A stretch of DNA of 64,000 nucleotides, from the NCBI GenBank assembly GCA_033807695.1, contig CM066305.1, positions 2,418,001-2,482,000 on the forward strand. The letters are read 5' to 3'. The notes under the pieces are model-generated. The model saw only the letters and a program-made list of their open reading frames with translations. It ran no database searches and had not been told where the DNA came from. Each line of letters starts with the position of its first letter. Position 1 is the first letter of the stretch. The translations under genes and the position numbers were made by a program. The stretch is from Daedaleopsis sinensis (Eukaryota > Basidiomycota > Agaricomycetes > Polyporales > Polyporaceae). Below are positions 24,202 through 36,195 of the stretch, piece after piece.

Positions 24202-27200
24202 ATGCAATCCTCCGCCTCGGACACATTGCTTGCGTTTTCGGACGCTGTTGAACACGTACAGTCCTGTCGGGAGGCGTATGGTACAGGTACGAATGGTCCC
24301 GTAGATCAGCTCCCGTGTTCTGATCGTGCCTCGTCTGTTGCAGCTCCCGTACCCAGCGACATATATGTGTCGTCGGAGAGCGATCTCGACGAGACAGAAG
24401 ATGTCCTGATGGCACTGTCTATGCCTCGAAGCAGCGACGAGATCCCGATATGCGGTCAGTAGTCGTACATAGCTTCACGAGCTCGTGACTGACGCGACTC
24501 AGGTCTTGTGGGTACTTCCCGTACTGCGACATCCACTCTTCGGTGGATCGACACAGAACAAGTCAATCTGGACTTCAATCACGTCTTCCAGAGGATCATA
24601 CTTCTTACCACCACCGCGAGAATGCCAATGCTTAATGCCAATGTCAATGACCTCGCAATTAGCGGTCATCTATCCCGCGTACTTGCGTTGTATGACTTCT
24701 GGAAGAGTGGTGATCTCCGCGAGATTGCTCATGCTCACGAGATCAGAGTCAAAACGCGCGAGACGATGGTCGCGTTGCGCGACAAGCTTTATAACCACAA
24801 ATGCGGCGATAGCTGTCCTCTGACCATCTACATGTTCTCGCCTTTAGTTGCGGGTAGGACGGCGGACGCTGTCGCCCGAGGGCGACATATATGGACGTCC
24901 GGAACAGATGGGCTAGAGCGCTCGTTCATGCAGGTTGCTGATGCGACCCTGCGGGAGTCCATAATCAGTGAGTGGCAGTCGAAGATGAACACTGATACGT
25001 TCTCTACCAGAATATGTGCTGTTTGCGCGCGCTACACCACTCCCGACTCGAGTCGCGATGTCGACACGACAGAATTCGACCTGACGCTCCTCCAGAACAG
25101 GTCCTTGCCCAACGATGCCTTGCCACGTACGTACGATCTCACTTTGTATCAGTTCGCTATTCTGGACGCGGGTGGAATGAGGAATCCGCGTAGCCTTGCG
25201 GCTCTCGTATTGTGTCGCGTGTGCGACAGGGAGTTGGTGACGAAAGGAAGAATGCCGAGACTGTGTCTCGCAAACTGGCTATATTATGGACACGACTCCC
25301 TCCCAGATCATGTGAAAGATGCTTTCCGCCGCAGTTCGCAGTTCGACAAACTACTGGTGGCGCGGGCCAGAGGGAGCCGCATCTCATTCCGGTTCAGTCA
25401 GCTGCCGAAGAGAGGGGCTGCCTCTGGTTCGGGCGGGGTCGGCTGGGAAGATCCTAGTACCGAACAGCGATTCGTCAAGGGGAATGTGTTGGTCATGCCT
25501 CAGAACTCGACGCACTTGAACAGCGTGCTACCACCCCCACCGTCCGTGATTCGCGACACCGCGTGTGCGGTCTTTGTCGGAAGGTCCCCGCCGACACGAG
25601 AGACGATTCGGAAACTGAGTCCTGTTCTAGTGCGTCCGTCAGTAGTGCGGACGATAATCCAGTTCATGGTGTCTCGAAATCCTCACTACATGTGCGATAC
25701 GACGTTCCACGGTTACAGTGCGCGGAATTGCGACTTGTTGCTGGACGAGGCCGATCGCATGAGAGGGGAGGGTGTGCCATGTGCACTCGAAATAGGGTTC
25801 ATAGACGAAGGAGGTGTCACCGACGAGTCGTCGGGCGACTACAGCACGCGTAACGCCGTAGCCGATGACCCACCCAATGACTGCGGGTTGCTCATGGAGA
25901 ACGTCGGCTATACCTGCGGCGATGATTCGCCGGTCGCGTATCGAGACATGAAGATGAAGGCGCTCTATCATTGTCTTCATGGCGGGAGGTTCGTGCGCTC
26001 CCAAGCGGGGGAGCGATTTGTCCCCGATTTCGAGAACAGCAGTCTGTTGACGTGGATGTTCCCTCACCTAGATCCATGGGGTATCGGAGGTTTCCACCAT
26101 CCCGAGAGGAGTGTCCCTGTGTCCCTAGAGGAACAGCTTCGTTACTTGCTCCAGGTTCATGACAGTCCGTTCGAGCGAGATCCGGATTTTGCCTTTGTCT
26201 ATTATAACATACTCCAGAAAAAGAACGTGTGCGATTCGGTCAGATTTAAGGTCAAAGTGTCCCAGCAACATGATATAGTCCGTCGCTTACTCTCCGTTGA
26301 CCGCACACTGCTTGCTAATACCATCGCGAAGTTCACTCGCGACCCCCATTACGAACCGAGGATTGAAGATGAGCGCAAGCTATTGCAGCTCGTCAACCGC
26401 GTGGGGGCCGTACTTCGGCATTTACCTGGTACCGCCGGATATCGTCTTCGCCTTCGGAACGAGATTCGGTCACTGGTGCATTTCTGCGGCACCCCAGCTC
26501 TTTTCGTGACCCTCAACCCGTCTGATGTGAATCATCCTCTGGTCCGGCTTCTTTCGGGTCACAATATTCGCCTGGAAGATGCGGAGTCTGGCGAACCTTT
26601 GTCGGAATGGGAACGTCGCCTCCTCGTCGCTCGAAATCCCGGGTCTTGCGCGCGGTTCTTCCACACTATGATAACGTACTTCATTGAGATCATCATGCGG
26701 TACGGCCGGAAGGAACCAGGTCTGTTTGGCAAAATAAGTGCATACTACGGAACTGTTGAATGCCAGGCAAGGGGCACCCTGCATTGTCACATGCTGATAT
26801 GGATTGAGGACCACCCCTCACCGCAGCGGATGCGAGATTGCATGGCCGAGTCCGAGCAGTACCAGATGGACATGTTCGCATGGTTGGAGTCGATCATCAA
26901 GTCAGAGTTCTTAGGAACGGAGGAACTGTCGGACAGCGGTAGCAGTATCACTATCGAGCGGCCTCCGCGCCGCGAGAGTGAAGGATTTGTGCACCCTGGC
27001 ACGATAACTGGACCTTTACTCAGTGAGCTACCGGCAGATGTATTCGCGGCGAGATATCGGTCTCATGTTAATGAGCTCGTGGCGTGTTACAACTGGCACG
27101 AACATATGGAGACTTGTTGGAAGTATCTTCGTAAAGGGGAACCGCGGATCGACTCAAACTGTCGGATGCGTATGGACGGTTCGACACGGCTGCAGACTAG

Positions 27201-30200
27201 TATCGATGATATCACAGGCTCTATCATGCTGCGCCGGTGGCACCCTATGATCGCGAATTACAACGATCTTGTCGTTTTCTTGATGAAATGCAATATGGAT
27301 ATAAAGCACATAGGTTCGGGCGAGGCTGCGAAGGCGTTGATATATTATATTACAGACTACATCACGAAAGCGGAAATTCCGGCTCATCTCGGACTCGCTG
27401 CGCTTCTCTATGCTATCGATCGTACGAACGCGAAACACGGAGAAGTGGAAGATTGGACTCCCAAGCATGATCAGTCTGCGCTTACAATAGTTGTCAATAG
27501 TATGATGTGCCGAATGGAGATATCTCACCAGCAAATCATGAGTTATCTCGTCGGAGGAGGTGATCATTATACGAGCCATCGTTTCCGTATACTACACCTC
27601 GGGCTTTTCGAACGCGAGGTGACTCGGTACTGGGACCAGTTGCGAGAGACGACACACCGCCTGATGGGTGCTAGTTCCGAAAATTCCAGTTCGGCAGTGC
27701 CGCACTCGGAGCCTGATGAACGAACCGAGGAGGTCTCCCAGATCGAACGTACTGATGAAGATGACGATGCTGACTCGGAAAGCGTGGGATGGAACGATGA
27801 TGACGGTGGCGACGACGAGGATACAGTAACGCTCACGTTGAGTCAAGGGTCCTTGTCGGCCTTGTTGCAGATGCAGGATTATCGTTACCGACCTGACGTG
27901 GAACCGTTCCGAAGCATGGGATTGTACGAGTATGTCGGGAAAACTGAGAAGGTCACGCAAAGCGCCGAGAGTGCGAGGTTGGGGAACAGGAATGATAGAG
28001 GTGAAGGACAGCGTACCCGTCGAGGGAGACCCGAACAAGCGCGCGGGAAGTTCATGGATGACCACCCTCAGCAGCTGACGCATTTGGTGCGAAAGCGGGT
28101 TGTTTGGGTCGTGCCTGTGCTGCTCGGTGATCGTGTCCCTAGGCCCGATAGATCCGCATTCGAACGAGACGAATGGGCAAAGACAATACTGATGCTTTTC
28201 TGCGCGTGGAGAGTTCCTGCCGACTTGAAGCTCCCTTCAGAGACGTGGTGTGACGCGTATAATCGGTTAAAAAACCGCATCCCGACCGAGCACGAGACTA
28301 TAATTAAAAACATGACGGTGTTGACGGAATGCAGAGATGCGAGAGACCGAGCGAGGACCGAGAGACGAGCTGCGAGAGACAGTTCGCCCCGCGCTGACGA
28401 GAACAGGACGCGAATTGGAGGCGAAGACGAAATGGATGTTGACGAGATATTTTACGCGGATCAGCTGGACCGGGGTCCCGTTGTCGTAGAAGATAATGAT
28501 GATGACCTACTTGGTAGGGTGGACAGTTTGATCACTCTGCCGGCGAGAGTGGCGTTGGAGAAAATATTCGCAGTCACGCCGCCCAACGATCCACATCCGG
28601 GTGTAAGGCGCTCCTTGGGCACCGTGCAGGAAGTGACGTCTTCAGACCGGGAGCAATTAGAACTCCAAGAGAAGGAGATGGCGAAGCTTAAGAGAAAACG
28701 ACGCCCTACTAGTCAGCATGCTACTTCACAGCCCCCGTCTAAAAGACGCAGGACCGATAGCGGCCGCTTACCGGCTGTAGACGTTTCTGCGCTAGTAAAT
28801 ACGCTAGGTACATCTGAGGTCGCGGATGACGATGGTGTTCCGCAAACACTGGAAGATACTATAAGACAGGTCAGCGTAGAGTTCGAGTTACATCGAAATG
28901 CGGAGCAAACACGAGCATTTGAAACCATTGCGAGGCATGTGTGTTTTGGACAGGAGCAGTTGCTTATGTATATAGCAGGGGTTGGTGGTACCGGGAAGTC
29001 GCATGTGGTGAATGCCGTCCTGAGGTTGTTCGAGCTTCTACAACGGCGTCGTGAGATCTTGGTCTCCGCGCCTACCGGTGCAGCAGCGATACTCATAGGG
29101 GGGTACACGATACACTCACTTTTGATGATGCCGCAGAAGCTCCCCAAAGACCTGACACCTCTAATGTCTATATGGGAGCATGTCCGGTATCTTATCGTAG
29201 ACGAGGTGTCGATGGTGGGCGCACCGACACTGTACCAAATATCCACCCGGATACAGCGCGCTAAAGGTATGCCGGCCACTCCCGAAGACTCTCCATTTGG
29301 AGGGGTTAACGTAATCTTCACGGGCGATTTCGGACAACTGCGACCGGTAAGAGTCCCTGCGCTCTACAAGTACGATCTCGTGTCAAGCCATCGCCTGTGC
29401 TCAGCTCTTACAGAACATGGGCGTGGAGTAGCTGCCCTCAAGGGCGCGTACCTGTGGCGCCAGGTCAAAGAGGTGGTAATACTCAGGAAGAATCAACGAC
29501 AATTAGGTGACAAGAGGTACGCTGAGCTACTTGACCGAGTCCGTATCGGTACCTCTGAGATAGCGCATTTCAGACGGGAAGCAAACGATCACGGCGATCT
29601 GCAAGATCGAGTAATCGCGCGCACAATGTCGGATGCTACCAATTCCACTACCAGTGTTTTCGCTGACGTTCCAGTTATTGTAGGACTCAAGGAAACTCGG
29701 GATGCTATAAATAGCTTGCTCCTCCGCAAGCACGCCGCTGCTATTGGCGAGGAGTTACACAAGTACTATGCGCGCGACTTAGTCGATGGGGAACCCGCGG
29801 CGCACGATGAGCAGATCCGCCTTCGGAGACTACGACCGAAACAGACGAACGACGTCCCGCCGATGTTGTACTTATTCCCTGGGATGAGGGTGATGGTGCA
29901 GGAGAACTTAGCCTTCTCGAACCATGTAGTCAACGGAGTGATCGGAGAAGTGAGGCACGTCCGCTTCGAGCTGCTGGACGGGGTGCGAATTCCTGTCGTG
30001 GCTTACATACACATTGGAGGTTCCGGCACCATCCTGGAGGGCTCCGAGGAGAATATCGTTCCTATTTTTCCAGCAGTCTCGCACTTTGCTTGGGTACGGA
30101 ACGCCGCCACGGCACAGGCACCTGCTGATATAGTGAGAGTTACCCGTATGCAACTGCCCCTGCTACCTGCTTACTGCTACACTGACTACAAGGCACAGGG

Positions 30201-30435
30201 TCGTTCTCTGGACCGGGCGATAGTTGATCCCTCGTCCGCTCGGACCCTTCAAGGAGTGTATGTAATGTTGTCGCGTGTCCGGAGCTTTGAAGGTTTGGGT
30301 ATTCTGCGACCTTTTTCTCGCTCGAAGGTGTTCACACGTTTACCAGAAGAACTCCGAGCGGAACTAGCACGGATCGAACGTCTGGACGCCCTGAGCAAGG
30401 CACGCTTCGAGAACACGGTCGATCGACTCATCTAG
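24202..30435 (+). CDS. Helitron Rep/PIF1-helicase transposase, 2061 aa, apparently intact
   Basis: ATG 24202 opens an acidic 84-residue N-terminus. A 48-nt intron (24455-24502) then joins to a 5.9-kb exon ending TAG at 30435. An N-terminal DUF6570-like region (CLANWLYYGHDSLPDH, about residue 260) precedes the Helitron_like_N/Rep domain. Rep has the HUH motif in GTLHCHMLIW (His near 845 and 847) and the two-tyrosine motif YYITDYITK (about 1031). A basic nuclear-localisation-like stretch (KRKRRPTSQ, PPSKRRRTD) separates Rep from the PIF1-type SF1B helicase, which has Walker A GVGGTGKSHV (about 1576-1584), Walker B LIVDEVSMVG and the late motif DYKAQGRSLDRAIV. No stop or frameshift interrupts it, so it could be active in rolling-circle transposition. 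Element termini were not identified. Confidence 0.93.
24202..30435 (+). mobile_element. Autonomous Helitron (coding part; ends undefined)
   Basis: The Rep/helicase gene marks an autonomous Helitron. Such elements end 5'-TC and CTRR-3' with a short hairpin just before the 3' end and lack terminal repeats or target duplications. I scanned 30436-31020 and 23851-24201 by eye and could not fix either end, so the coding span is given. Whether the RNR small-subunit gene lies inside the same element is open. Confidence 0.75.
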
Positions 30436-31056
30436 ATCGGAAAGCCTTGTCGTGCTTGCAGGGCGATGTGAGTAAAGGTGAGTAGCTGTTCCCGATCTGA
30501 AAACGGAGACACGGGAAGATGGAAGTTATGGGTATTAGTAGCAGCCGTCTGATAAGCTTTGTTGCTTCAGGCTCCCTAACGTCGGAACCTCCGGTAGGAG
30601 CGGAACGATGCGGTACAAGGTGATTGATGTCATGTGCTCGGTCCGTGGCAGCTCGCTACACGCGGGGCATATGAGCAGATTGTCGCCTCTTCGTATTAAA
30701 CGTTATCGACGGTTTGCAAGCGTCCACGAAGTCTTGTCCGTGCTGTAGGACGGGTGTGAAGGTGGACGAATTCGTTGTAAGCAGTATCCCCTACTTTTCG
30801 TATTCGTACTTATTGAGATCATAGACAGCTTTGTATGACCCATGCTACGAGGATCCGACCCACCTTGCACCGACACGCGTCACACGTCGCACTGACCAAT
30901 GGATAACGTTGACGGCCTCGCTCGGTTGCAGTATGCGTCGGAACCGCGCTTGCACGTTACACGGTGAGCGCAGTATGTTCTTATATGCCGGAATGATGGA
31001 GCTGATGCGTACCCGGAAGGTTGCACCCAGAGCTGCAAGACGCGCTCGCGGACCAA
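30436..31056. other. Downstream flank of Helitron gene
   Basis: Probable 3' UTR and Helitron 3' terminal region, then upstream region of the first F-box/nucleotidyltransferase-like gene. No coding exon is firmly supported, although the downstream gene may have a short first exon here. Confidence 0.35.
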
Positions 31057-32034
31057 ATGGACTTCCCGACTGCGCTTTTGTGGCGCACGGTCTGTCGAAT
31101 GACGTACACCACTGTCACCTCGTCGTTACGAAGGAGTCTCCGCCGCGTGTTGTCCCCTTACATCCCGCACGTCGGTTCCTTTCTACAACAGCTCACGAAT
31201 CACCGAGCGGTCGTGGGAGGCCTTGCCGCAGTTGCCTACCTTCTGCGCGACTACGGCATACGAGGCGAACGGCTCGAAGTGTACGCGCCCTCGACCCTCT
31301 ACCGGTCTCTCGTGGAGGGGATCGCGTCTTGTCCGGCCAACGGTGCGGCCGTGACCGAGAGGAATGTACAAACCTCAACGGACGCCATCACCGCTCAGCG
31401 AGAGATCTCGGAGGTCGCCACGCTCAAGTTCTTAGGAAAAGGAACCGTGGTCATCTACGCGTCATCAACCATCACGCCCATTTCCTGCATCGCTCGGTCC
31501 CCGTACACGGCACTCATGAACTTTGTTACCGAGCACTCAGTGGGGTGCGCGTTTCCATCATTGACATTTCGTCGCCGTTCGCTGCTCTGTGACTTTCGCC
31601 TCGCCGGCGCGTCCCCGACGGACTTCGAGGACATGAATACGCTTCTCAGCCATGGATTCCACTTCGCCGTCAGCCCTTCGGTCTGGCATCCTCGCGGCGG
31701 AGGCGAGGACGGCTGTGATGTCCATTGTGGCCTGGGCCATAACACCTTTCCGTGCATGCGGACGAAATTCATATGTCCGTTGCAAGGGCGGTACTTTGGG
31801 GGTGCTGGTTCCCCCGTCGCACTCTTGGACCCCCTCGGCCCCGAGCTCGCGAGGGCACGTGTACTAGGAGTTCCTCCATTCGGGCCCATGGTGGCGTGGC
31901 GCCTCTTGACGTCGTTCGAGTGTAGCGAGGACTGCGATGGAAGTGACCTCGTTCTAGACGACAATTTGATCACAACTCTGATGATGGTATTGCATTCTCC
32001 CTTCCCCTCGTCGGCATCTGATCCACTGTCTTGA
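31057..32034 (+). CDS. F-box-like protein with degenerate nucleotidyltransferase-like core, copy 1
   Basis: Open frame with first ATG at 31057 and stop at 32034; the frame is open back to about 31006, where HPELQDALADQ would extend the F-box-like segment, so an unseen 5' exon is possible. The N-terminus (MDFPTALLWRTVCRMTY) fits the second half of an F-box. The core begins VVGGLAAVAYLLRDYG, then GERLEVYAPSTLY and TVVIYASSTITPISCI, then NFVTEHSVGCAFPSLTFRRR. The last third has a conserved Cys/aromatic motif (CMRTKFICPLQGRYFGG). The GG..DxD..D pattern of the nucleotidyltransferase fold is recognisable only by comparison with copy 4 (38637-39490); here it is RLE and VIY, so catalysis is unlikely. 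One of four local paralogues. Function unknown. Confidence 0.6.
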   Translation: MDFPTALLWRTVCRMTYTTVTSSLRRSLRRVLSPYIPHVGSFLQQLTNHRAVVGGLAAVAYLLRDYGIRGERLEVYAPSTLYRSLVEGIASCPANGAAVTERNVQTSTDAITAQREISEVATLKFLGKGTVVIYASSTITPISCIARSPYTALMNFVTEHSVGCAFPSLTFRRRSLLCDFRLAGASPTDFEDMNTLLSHGFHFAVSPSVWHPRGGGEDGCDVHCGLGHNTFPCMRTKFICPLQGRYFGGAGSPVALLDPLGPELARARVLGVPPFGPMVAWRLLTSFECSEDCDGSDLVLDDNLITTLMMVLHSPFPSSASDPLS

Positions 32035-32421
32035 TTTATAGCCACGCGTTAGCTCGTGCTTGTCGTCGTCCTCAGAATTATATATTCCTTCTTGTGTCCT
32101 TGCCTGCTACGATATGTCCATGGGGTGTATCGGAGTCGGAAGTGTCCTACGCGTGTACGGACAGTCTGGTAAAATGAGAAGCTGAGAGCTAACATACCCT
32201 CGACCCACGTCCCCGCGGGGATTTTGTAGAACCAGTGCTAAATATATGGTGCGAATGCATTTGCCGCAGCAATATGTAGTGCCGCCACGCTATGCGGCTG
32301 GAACACGTTCCGGACGGTGCAGTAATGTATAAATATATATATGCTGGGTTAGTCTAAGTCCTTTGACGATTATCTGTAACCTGGCCGGCATTCCGGCCGC
32401 GCTGTGTTGTCCTGGCCCTCG
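32035..32421. other. Spacer between convergent copies 1 and 2
   Basis: Holds the 3' ends of two convergent genes. AT-rich ATAAATATATATATG at 32329-32343. No gene seen. Confidence 0.4.
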
Positions 32422-33639
32422 TCACCACGAGAAGTATAAGTACAGTGGAGGGTGGTGGCGATGTACCGTGCGTTCAAATTTGTTTACACCTGGGAGGGCG
32501 GGTAGGTAGATATAGCGATCATCATGAAGCAACATCTTCTCGGGTTCGACCCGCCCGCATATCGGCCGTGAAGCACATGAATATGAGGACCGGAGAGTCC
32601 ATAATATTACGGTGCCGTAAGGTGTCATCCAGTTCTCGAGTAGAAACTCTGGGTCCCCGCCTAACGGGCAAAAGAAGTCGACGATAGATGCGCGATCGCC
32701 AAAAAATCGCGCTTGTCTCGGACACATGTCCTCGTGAGCGAGACACGGACGCGGTGCGCGAGGAGATGAACGCATGAAGCGGTCGGGGGCCGGAGGAACT
32801 CCCCACTCGTCGATGAATTGGCCGTGACCACGAGCAGATACGACACGGCCGACGTCCGCGCGATGACTGGTGGTGTACGTTGAATCTCCGTCGGATCCCG
32901 TCGAAGTGGTAGTATGTGTTCGGTCGAGCCACCGGAGTCGGTTAGTGAAGAGTGTGGGAGACCACGAGATGGAGAAGCCCTGCCCTGCGAGGGAGTTCAT
33001 CGTCTCGACTTCGAATGGTAGCGCGTGCGACATGCCGATGTCTGCTAGTAGACCGCGCCTCTGCATCGTCATATTGGGATATCCGCACCCGAACGCCGAA
33101 CGCGACACGTAGTTGAATAGTAGCGTGCAAGGGGCCCGGCAAATCGGTAGGAGGGCACTCCATGTAGTCGACTGGTAGATGACGACGGAATAGCCAGAGC
33201 ATAACCGAAGGTGGGTGTACTCGGCGACAGTGCGTCCACCCCACTGGTCCGCGTCTCGTATGGCCGAGTAGCGTACGATAGAGCCGCCTACTAGAGGCTC
33301 GATTGCCCGGAGGAAGTCGACGTACAGCGCGTCTGGGGTGTATATTTCGAGTGTATTGAAAGATATCGAGTGGTCGAGAAGCACGAATGCAAGTGCGAAG
33401 GCCCCGCCGATGAGCGAACGGTACTTGAATAAAGTATCGATGAATTCGTCTGGTGTCGCCGCGTACGGTTTCAGTAGTCGCCGACGACGACTGTGGAGGT
33501 AGTCGACGACAAATGTGTAGTAAGTGCGGCTGACTGCTCGCCATCGAAGAAGATCCGCAAGTTGCAGGTGCGGAACGATGCTATGGCATACGTCTATGAG
33601 TGAGCTGTGAAGGTCATCGTGAGGATATGTGTTGCATTG
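32422..33639 (-). CDS. F-box-like protein with degenerate nucleotidyltransferase-like core, copy 2 (5' end uncertain)
   Basis: The minus-strand frame is open from just after a TGA at about 33640 to the stop at 32422, without an ATG before the F-box-like part (LHSSLIDVCHSIVPHLQLAD, then LLRWRAVSRTYYTFV). A first exon is therefore missing from this model, or the gene is 5'-damaged. The core matches its paralogues: LIGGAFALAFVLLDH, then NTLEIYTPDALYV, SVVIYQSTTWSALLPI, CGYPNMTMQRRGLLAD and CPRQARFFGDRAS. The catalytic-acid positions read TLE and VIY, so it is predicted to be non-catalytic. An insertion rich in Thr and Ser (about 32840-32930) separates the core from the Cys motif. Convergent with copy 1. 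Function unknown. Confidence 0.55.
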   Translation of the reverse strand, partial: QCNTYPHDDLHSSLIDVCHSIVPHLQLADLLRWRAVSRTYYTFVVDYLHSRRRRLLKPYAATPDEFIDTLFKYRSLIGGAFALAFVLLDHSISFNTLEIYTPDALYVDFLRAIEPLVGGSIVRYSAIRDADQWGGRTVAEYTHLRLCSGYSVVIYQSTTWSALLPICRAPCTLLFNYVSRSAFGCGYPNMTMQRRGLLADIGMSHALPFEVETMNSLAGQGFSISWSPTLFTNRLRWLDRTHTTTSTGSDGDSTYTTSHRADVGRVVSARGHGQFIDEWGVPPAPDRFMRSSPRAPRPCLAHEDMCPRQARFFGDRASIVDFFCPLGGDPEFLLENWMTPYGTVILWTLRSSYSCASRPICGRVEPEKMLLHDDRYIYLPALPGVNKFERTVHRHHPPLYLYFSW

Positions 33640-34950
33640 TCATGATCACGTCAGAGCGCACCAGTCGACCTCCTTGTGGGCAATTGACATTACTGCGGCG
33701 TTGTGGGTTTACTGCTTGGTGTCGTCGTGAAAAGGTTGGAGACGGACGGTGGACGGTGGGCCCTCTCTAGATAGAAGGCGGAGCGCAAGTTGGCGGGGGA
33801 TACTTCATAAGCCGCTGCAGCCGTCCTGGGAAATCATCAATCGATACCCTAGTCGCGACCGCCGGTGTCAGCCCGAACTCAACCAGAACCCCTCACGTCT
33901 GGGAGTTCTACCCTGGCATCTATCCTGATACGTCTGCCAGATGTTATCCTTGCATGATCGAATTAAGTACTCACAGCCGTTAAGATCGAATGGAAGTCAT
34001 TGTCTCTACTAACCGGCAGTCTGGATGTCCCCGACGTCTTCTCTGTCTTTGACCGTGATTGTAGTTTCCTCGACATTATGTGTTGAGACACGCCCTGCAG
34101 GTGGCTACAGGGTGAGATCGTGAGCATTGATCTATTAATTGTCGTTAGGCAGGGACCAATACGATGGTATCTATGCGAAAAAGCAGCAGACATACATAGC
34201 GTCATCAAATGGTAGGGGGGTAGCTCTCGTCAGCCGTCAAGATTTCAAGCTCAAACATTTTGGGATATCCAAAACATGACGTGCCTGTGTCTTCCGTCGT
34301 GCGCACCCCTTGAAGCTTGAATCTGTGATCTCCCTCGTAACTTTGCGGTTTCGAATTGTCGTCGGATGAAGTATTCCTGTCGGTTTGATACCTAACATGG
34401 ACTTCCGAGTCTATCCGCTTGCGTTCCTGTTACATCTTCATACTTGTCTTGACGCGGTGATTAACCACCTACATTAGCCTACGCGTCGTGCCAGTGCCAA
34501 GCTCCGGTACCAGACTCCGATGGGCGGTTTAAACTCCGCCACATCGGAGTAATTGGCGACTTCGAACACTGGTAGGCGCTTATCGTCGGATCGCGTGGCT
34601 GTCGCGTGGAAATCCAGACCCGCTGGTCTGCTTGTTCCATGTTCCACATACCTTCGACAAGTTCCATCCGGCGGTCGTCTCTTGAACTTCTCGCTATTCT
34701 ATCTGTGGTATACTCGTGACTTGGTGCTGAGGCTAGATTTTGGTAGACTGAGACGGTTCTTTCACCAGTACGTGTTCGTTTTCCTCTCGATGATATGTGC
34801 CAATGTCATTCATGCATTTCCTTAGGCAGGACGTGTGTGACAATGGCGTTTGGCATTGTGAGACTCTGGCATGCTATGTGGGTGCGTACACGCTAGAAAC
34901 GACCATTTCTTCGACACCATATCTTATACACTCCGCGGCTGCACAGCTTG
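33640..34950. other. Gene-poor spacer
   Basis: 1.3 kb without a supported gene. Short open stretches on the minus strand (33963-34208, 34479-34667) show no conserved features. Confidence 0.4.
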
Positions 34951-36195
34951 TCACGGGCGCAGCGGTGGCGGAGTGGGAATGTGTGTGTCGCGATGGGCTG
35001 GGTCGATATTCAGAAAGCCGAGGGAAAGCCGCAGCAGCATAGGATCAACCAGGACCGACTGATCAGGTATGTGTCAGAATAATCGACTTGTCGGACTCGA
35101 GATACACTTACATTGATACCTTTCAGCCGACGTATGTGGCACGCCTCCACCGCTTCCTTCACGTTTCTTCTCGGGAGTCGCACAGCATACTTTAAGTCTG
35201 TAGTCTGCACCATGAACGGATCGAAGCGCCTCCCAGTGGCGACTACCATGTTGTGTGGCAGGTTCCCGAGGACCTGGACGATTGCGGCCAGTCTAGCGAT
35301 TGGTGAGGATGTGCGTGGAAATAAAGGTGAGCCAGAACACATCTCGGCTACGACGCAGCCCAGCGAGAACCAATCCACTCTGTTCGTCCAACCAAGGGCT
35401 GAAGATGTTGTTCAAATCCTCCCGACTTGCACGATCGCAGTCATCTCGTACCTAGTGTGACTTCAGGAGCCCGATACTCGTTGGTTCCTATCATCCCATG
35501 CATTGTTCCTGCCCCGTGGACTGCATCTGCGAGGTCGATGATAAACACTTTGCAGTCTTCTAATCGGCGGGGTCGTACGGTACGTGTCGTATTGGAATCC
35601 TCTGGGGAGCTCGTCCGTGAAATCTGTTCTGAATGGTTGTCTTCGGTAGATGATGGAGTATGTGGCGACGTTCGCAACGATTCCAGCATTATGTTCTCCG
35701 GCTTTATATCTGTGTGCGCGATTTGCAGACTATGCAGGTCTGTACGGATTGGCTATACGGAAGTTCAGATCGCAGATGGTACGTACATCGAATCCCTGAT
35801 ACCAGCTGTTTCGTTATGCTAATGATGTCGCCGCAGACGAGCCCGACGGATCCCTCCTGTGCTAGCAGCTGAGCTAGGTTTCCGGGAAGGAAGGGCAGGA
35901 CGATGCCCGGGCGGGTACCGGCCCCGATAGTAGAAACGATTTGAAGAAACGCTCTGCGATGTTGATTCGGACTATGCCTCGTATGTGTAGCCCGGAATGC
36001 TTACTCTTTCCCGCAGCCAACGCCCGAAGCGATGAAATCATACGCGATTCTCTCAGTCTCAAAGCTTTCTTGCCCGTCAGGACGATCTGCAAATATTTTG
36101 ACCGCGAACACATCTCGTTGACGATCATCTTTAATCCTAAGGACTGTGCCGGATTGACCGAAGTCGATCGGCTCGAGATAATGGACTGCGTGCAC
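34951..36195 (-). CDS. CMGC-group protein kinase, CLK/SRPK-like, with spacer insert (5' exon unresolved)
   Basis: Exons ending at 36005, then 35971-35787, 35739-35452, 35398-35112 and 35058-34951 join in phase and encode a whole kinase domain. N-lobe: YLEPIDFGQSGTVLRI and FAVKIF (ATP-binding Lys), helix-C ETERIAYDFI. Hinge: PGIVLPFLPGNLAQLL. Catalytic loop: GIRYLHSLQIAHTDIKPENI, with HTD in place of HRD as in CLK and SRPK kinases. A Ser/Thr-rich spacer of about 40 residues follows, then DLADAV where DFG is expected (Asp kept, Gly lost), then GTNEYRAPEVTL and VDWFSLGCVVAEMCSG. The end LVDPMLLRLSLGFLNIDP is a normal C-lobe. The intron at 36004-35972 is only 33 nt and is needed to bypass a TAA. 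The true start lies upstream of 36195 in an exon I could not place. Probably active; substrates unknown, SR-type proteins by family. Confidence 0.8.

Noticed and set aside
23840..24215. R2 and Helitron coding sequences both begin ATGCAATCCTC
   Set aside because: The shared 11 bases do not extend upstream as an inverted repeat, and the downstream sequences diverge at once; most likely chance.
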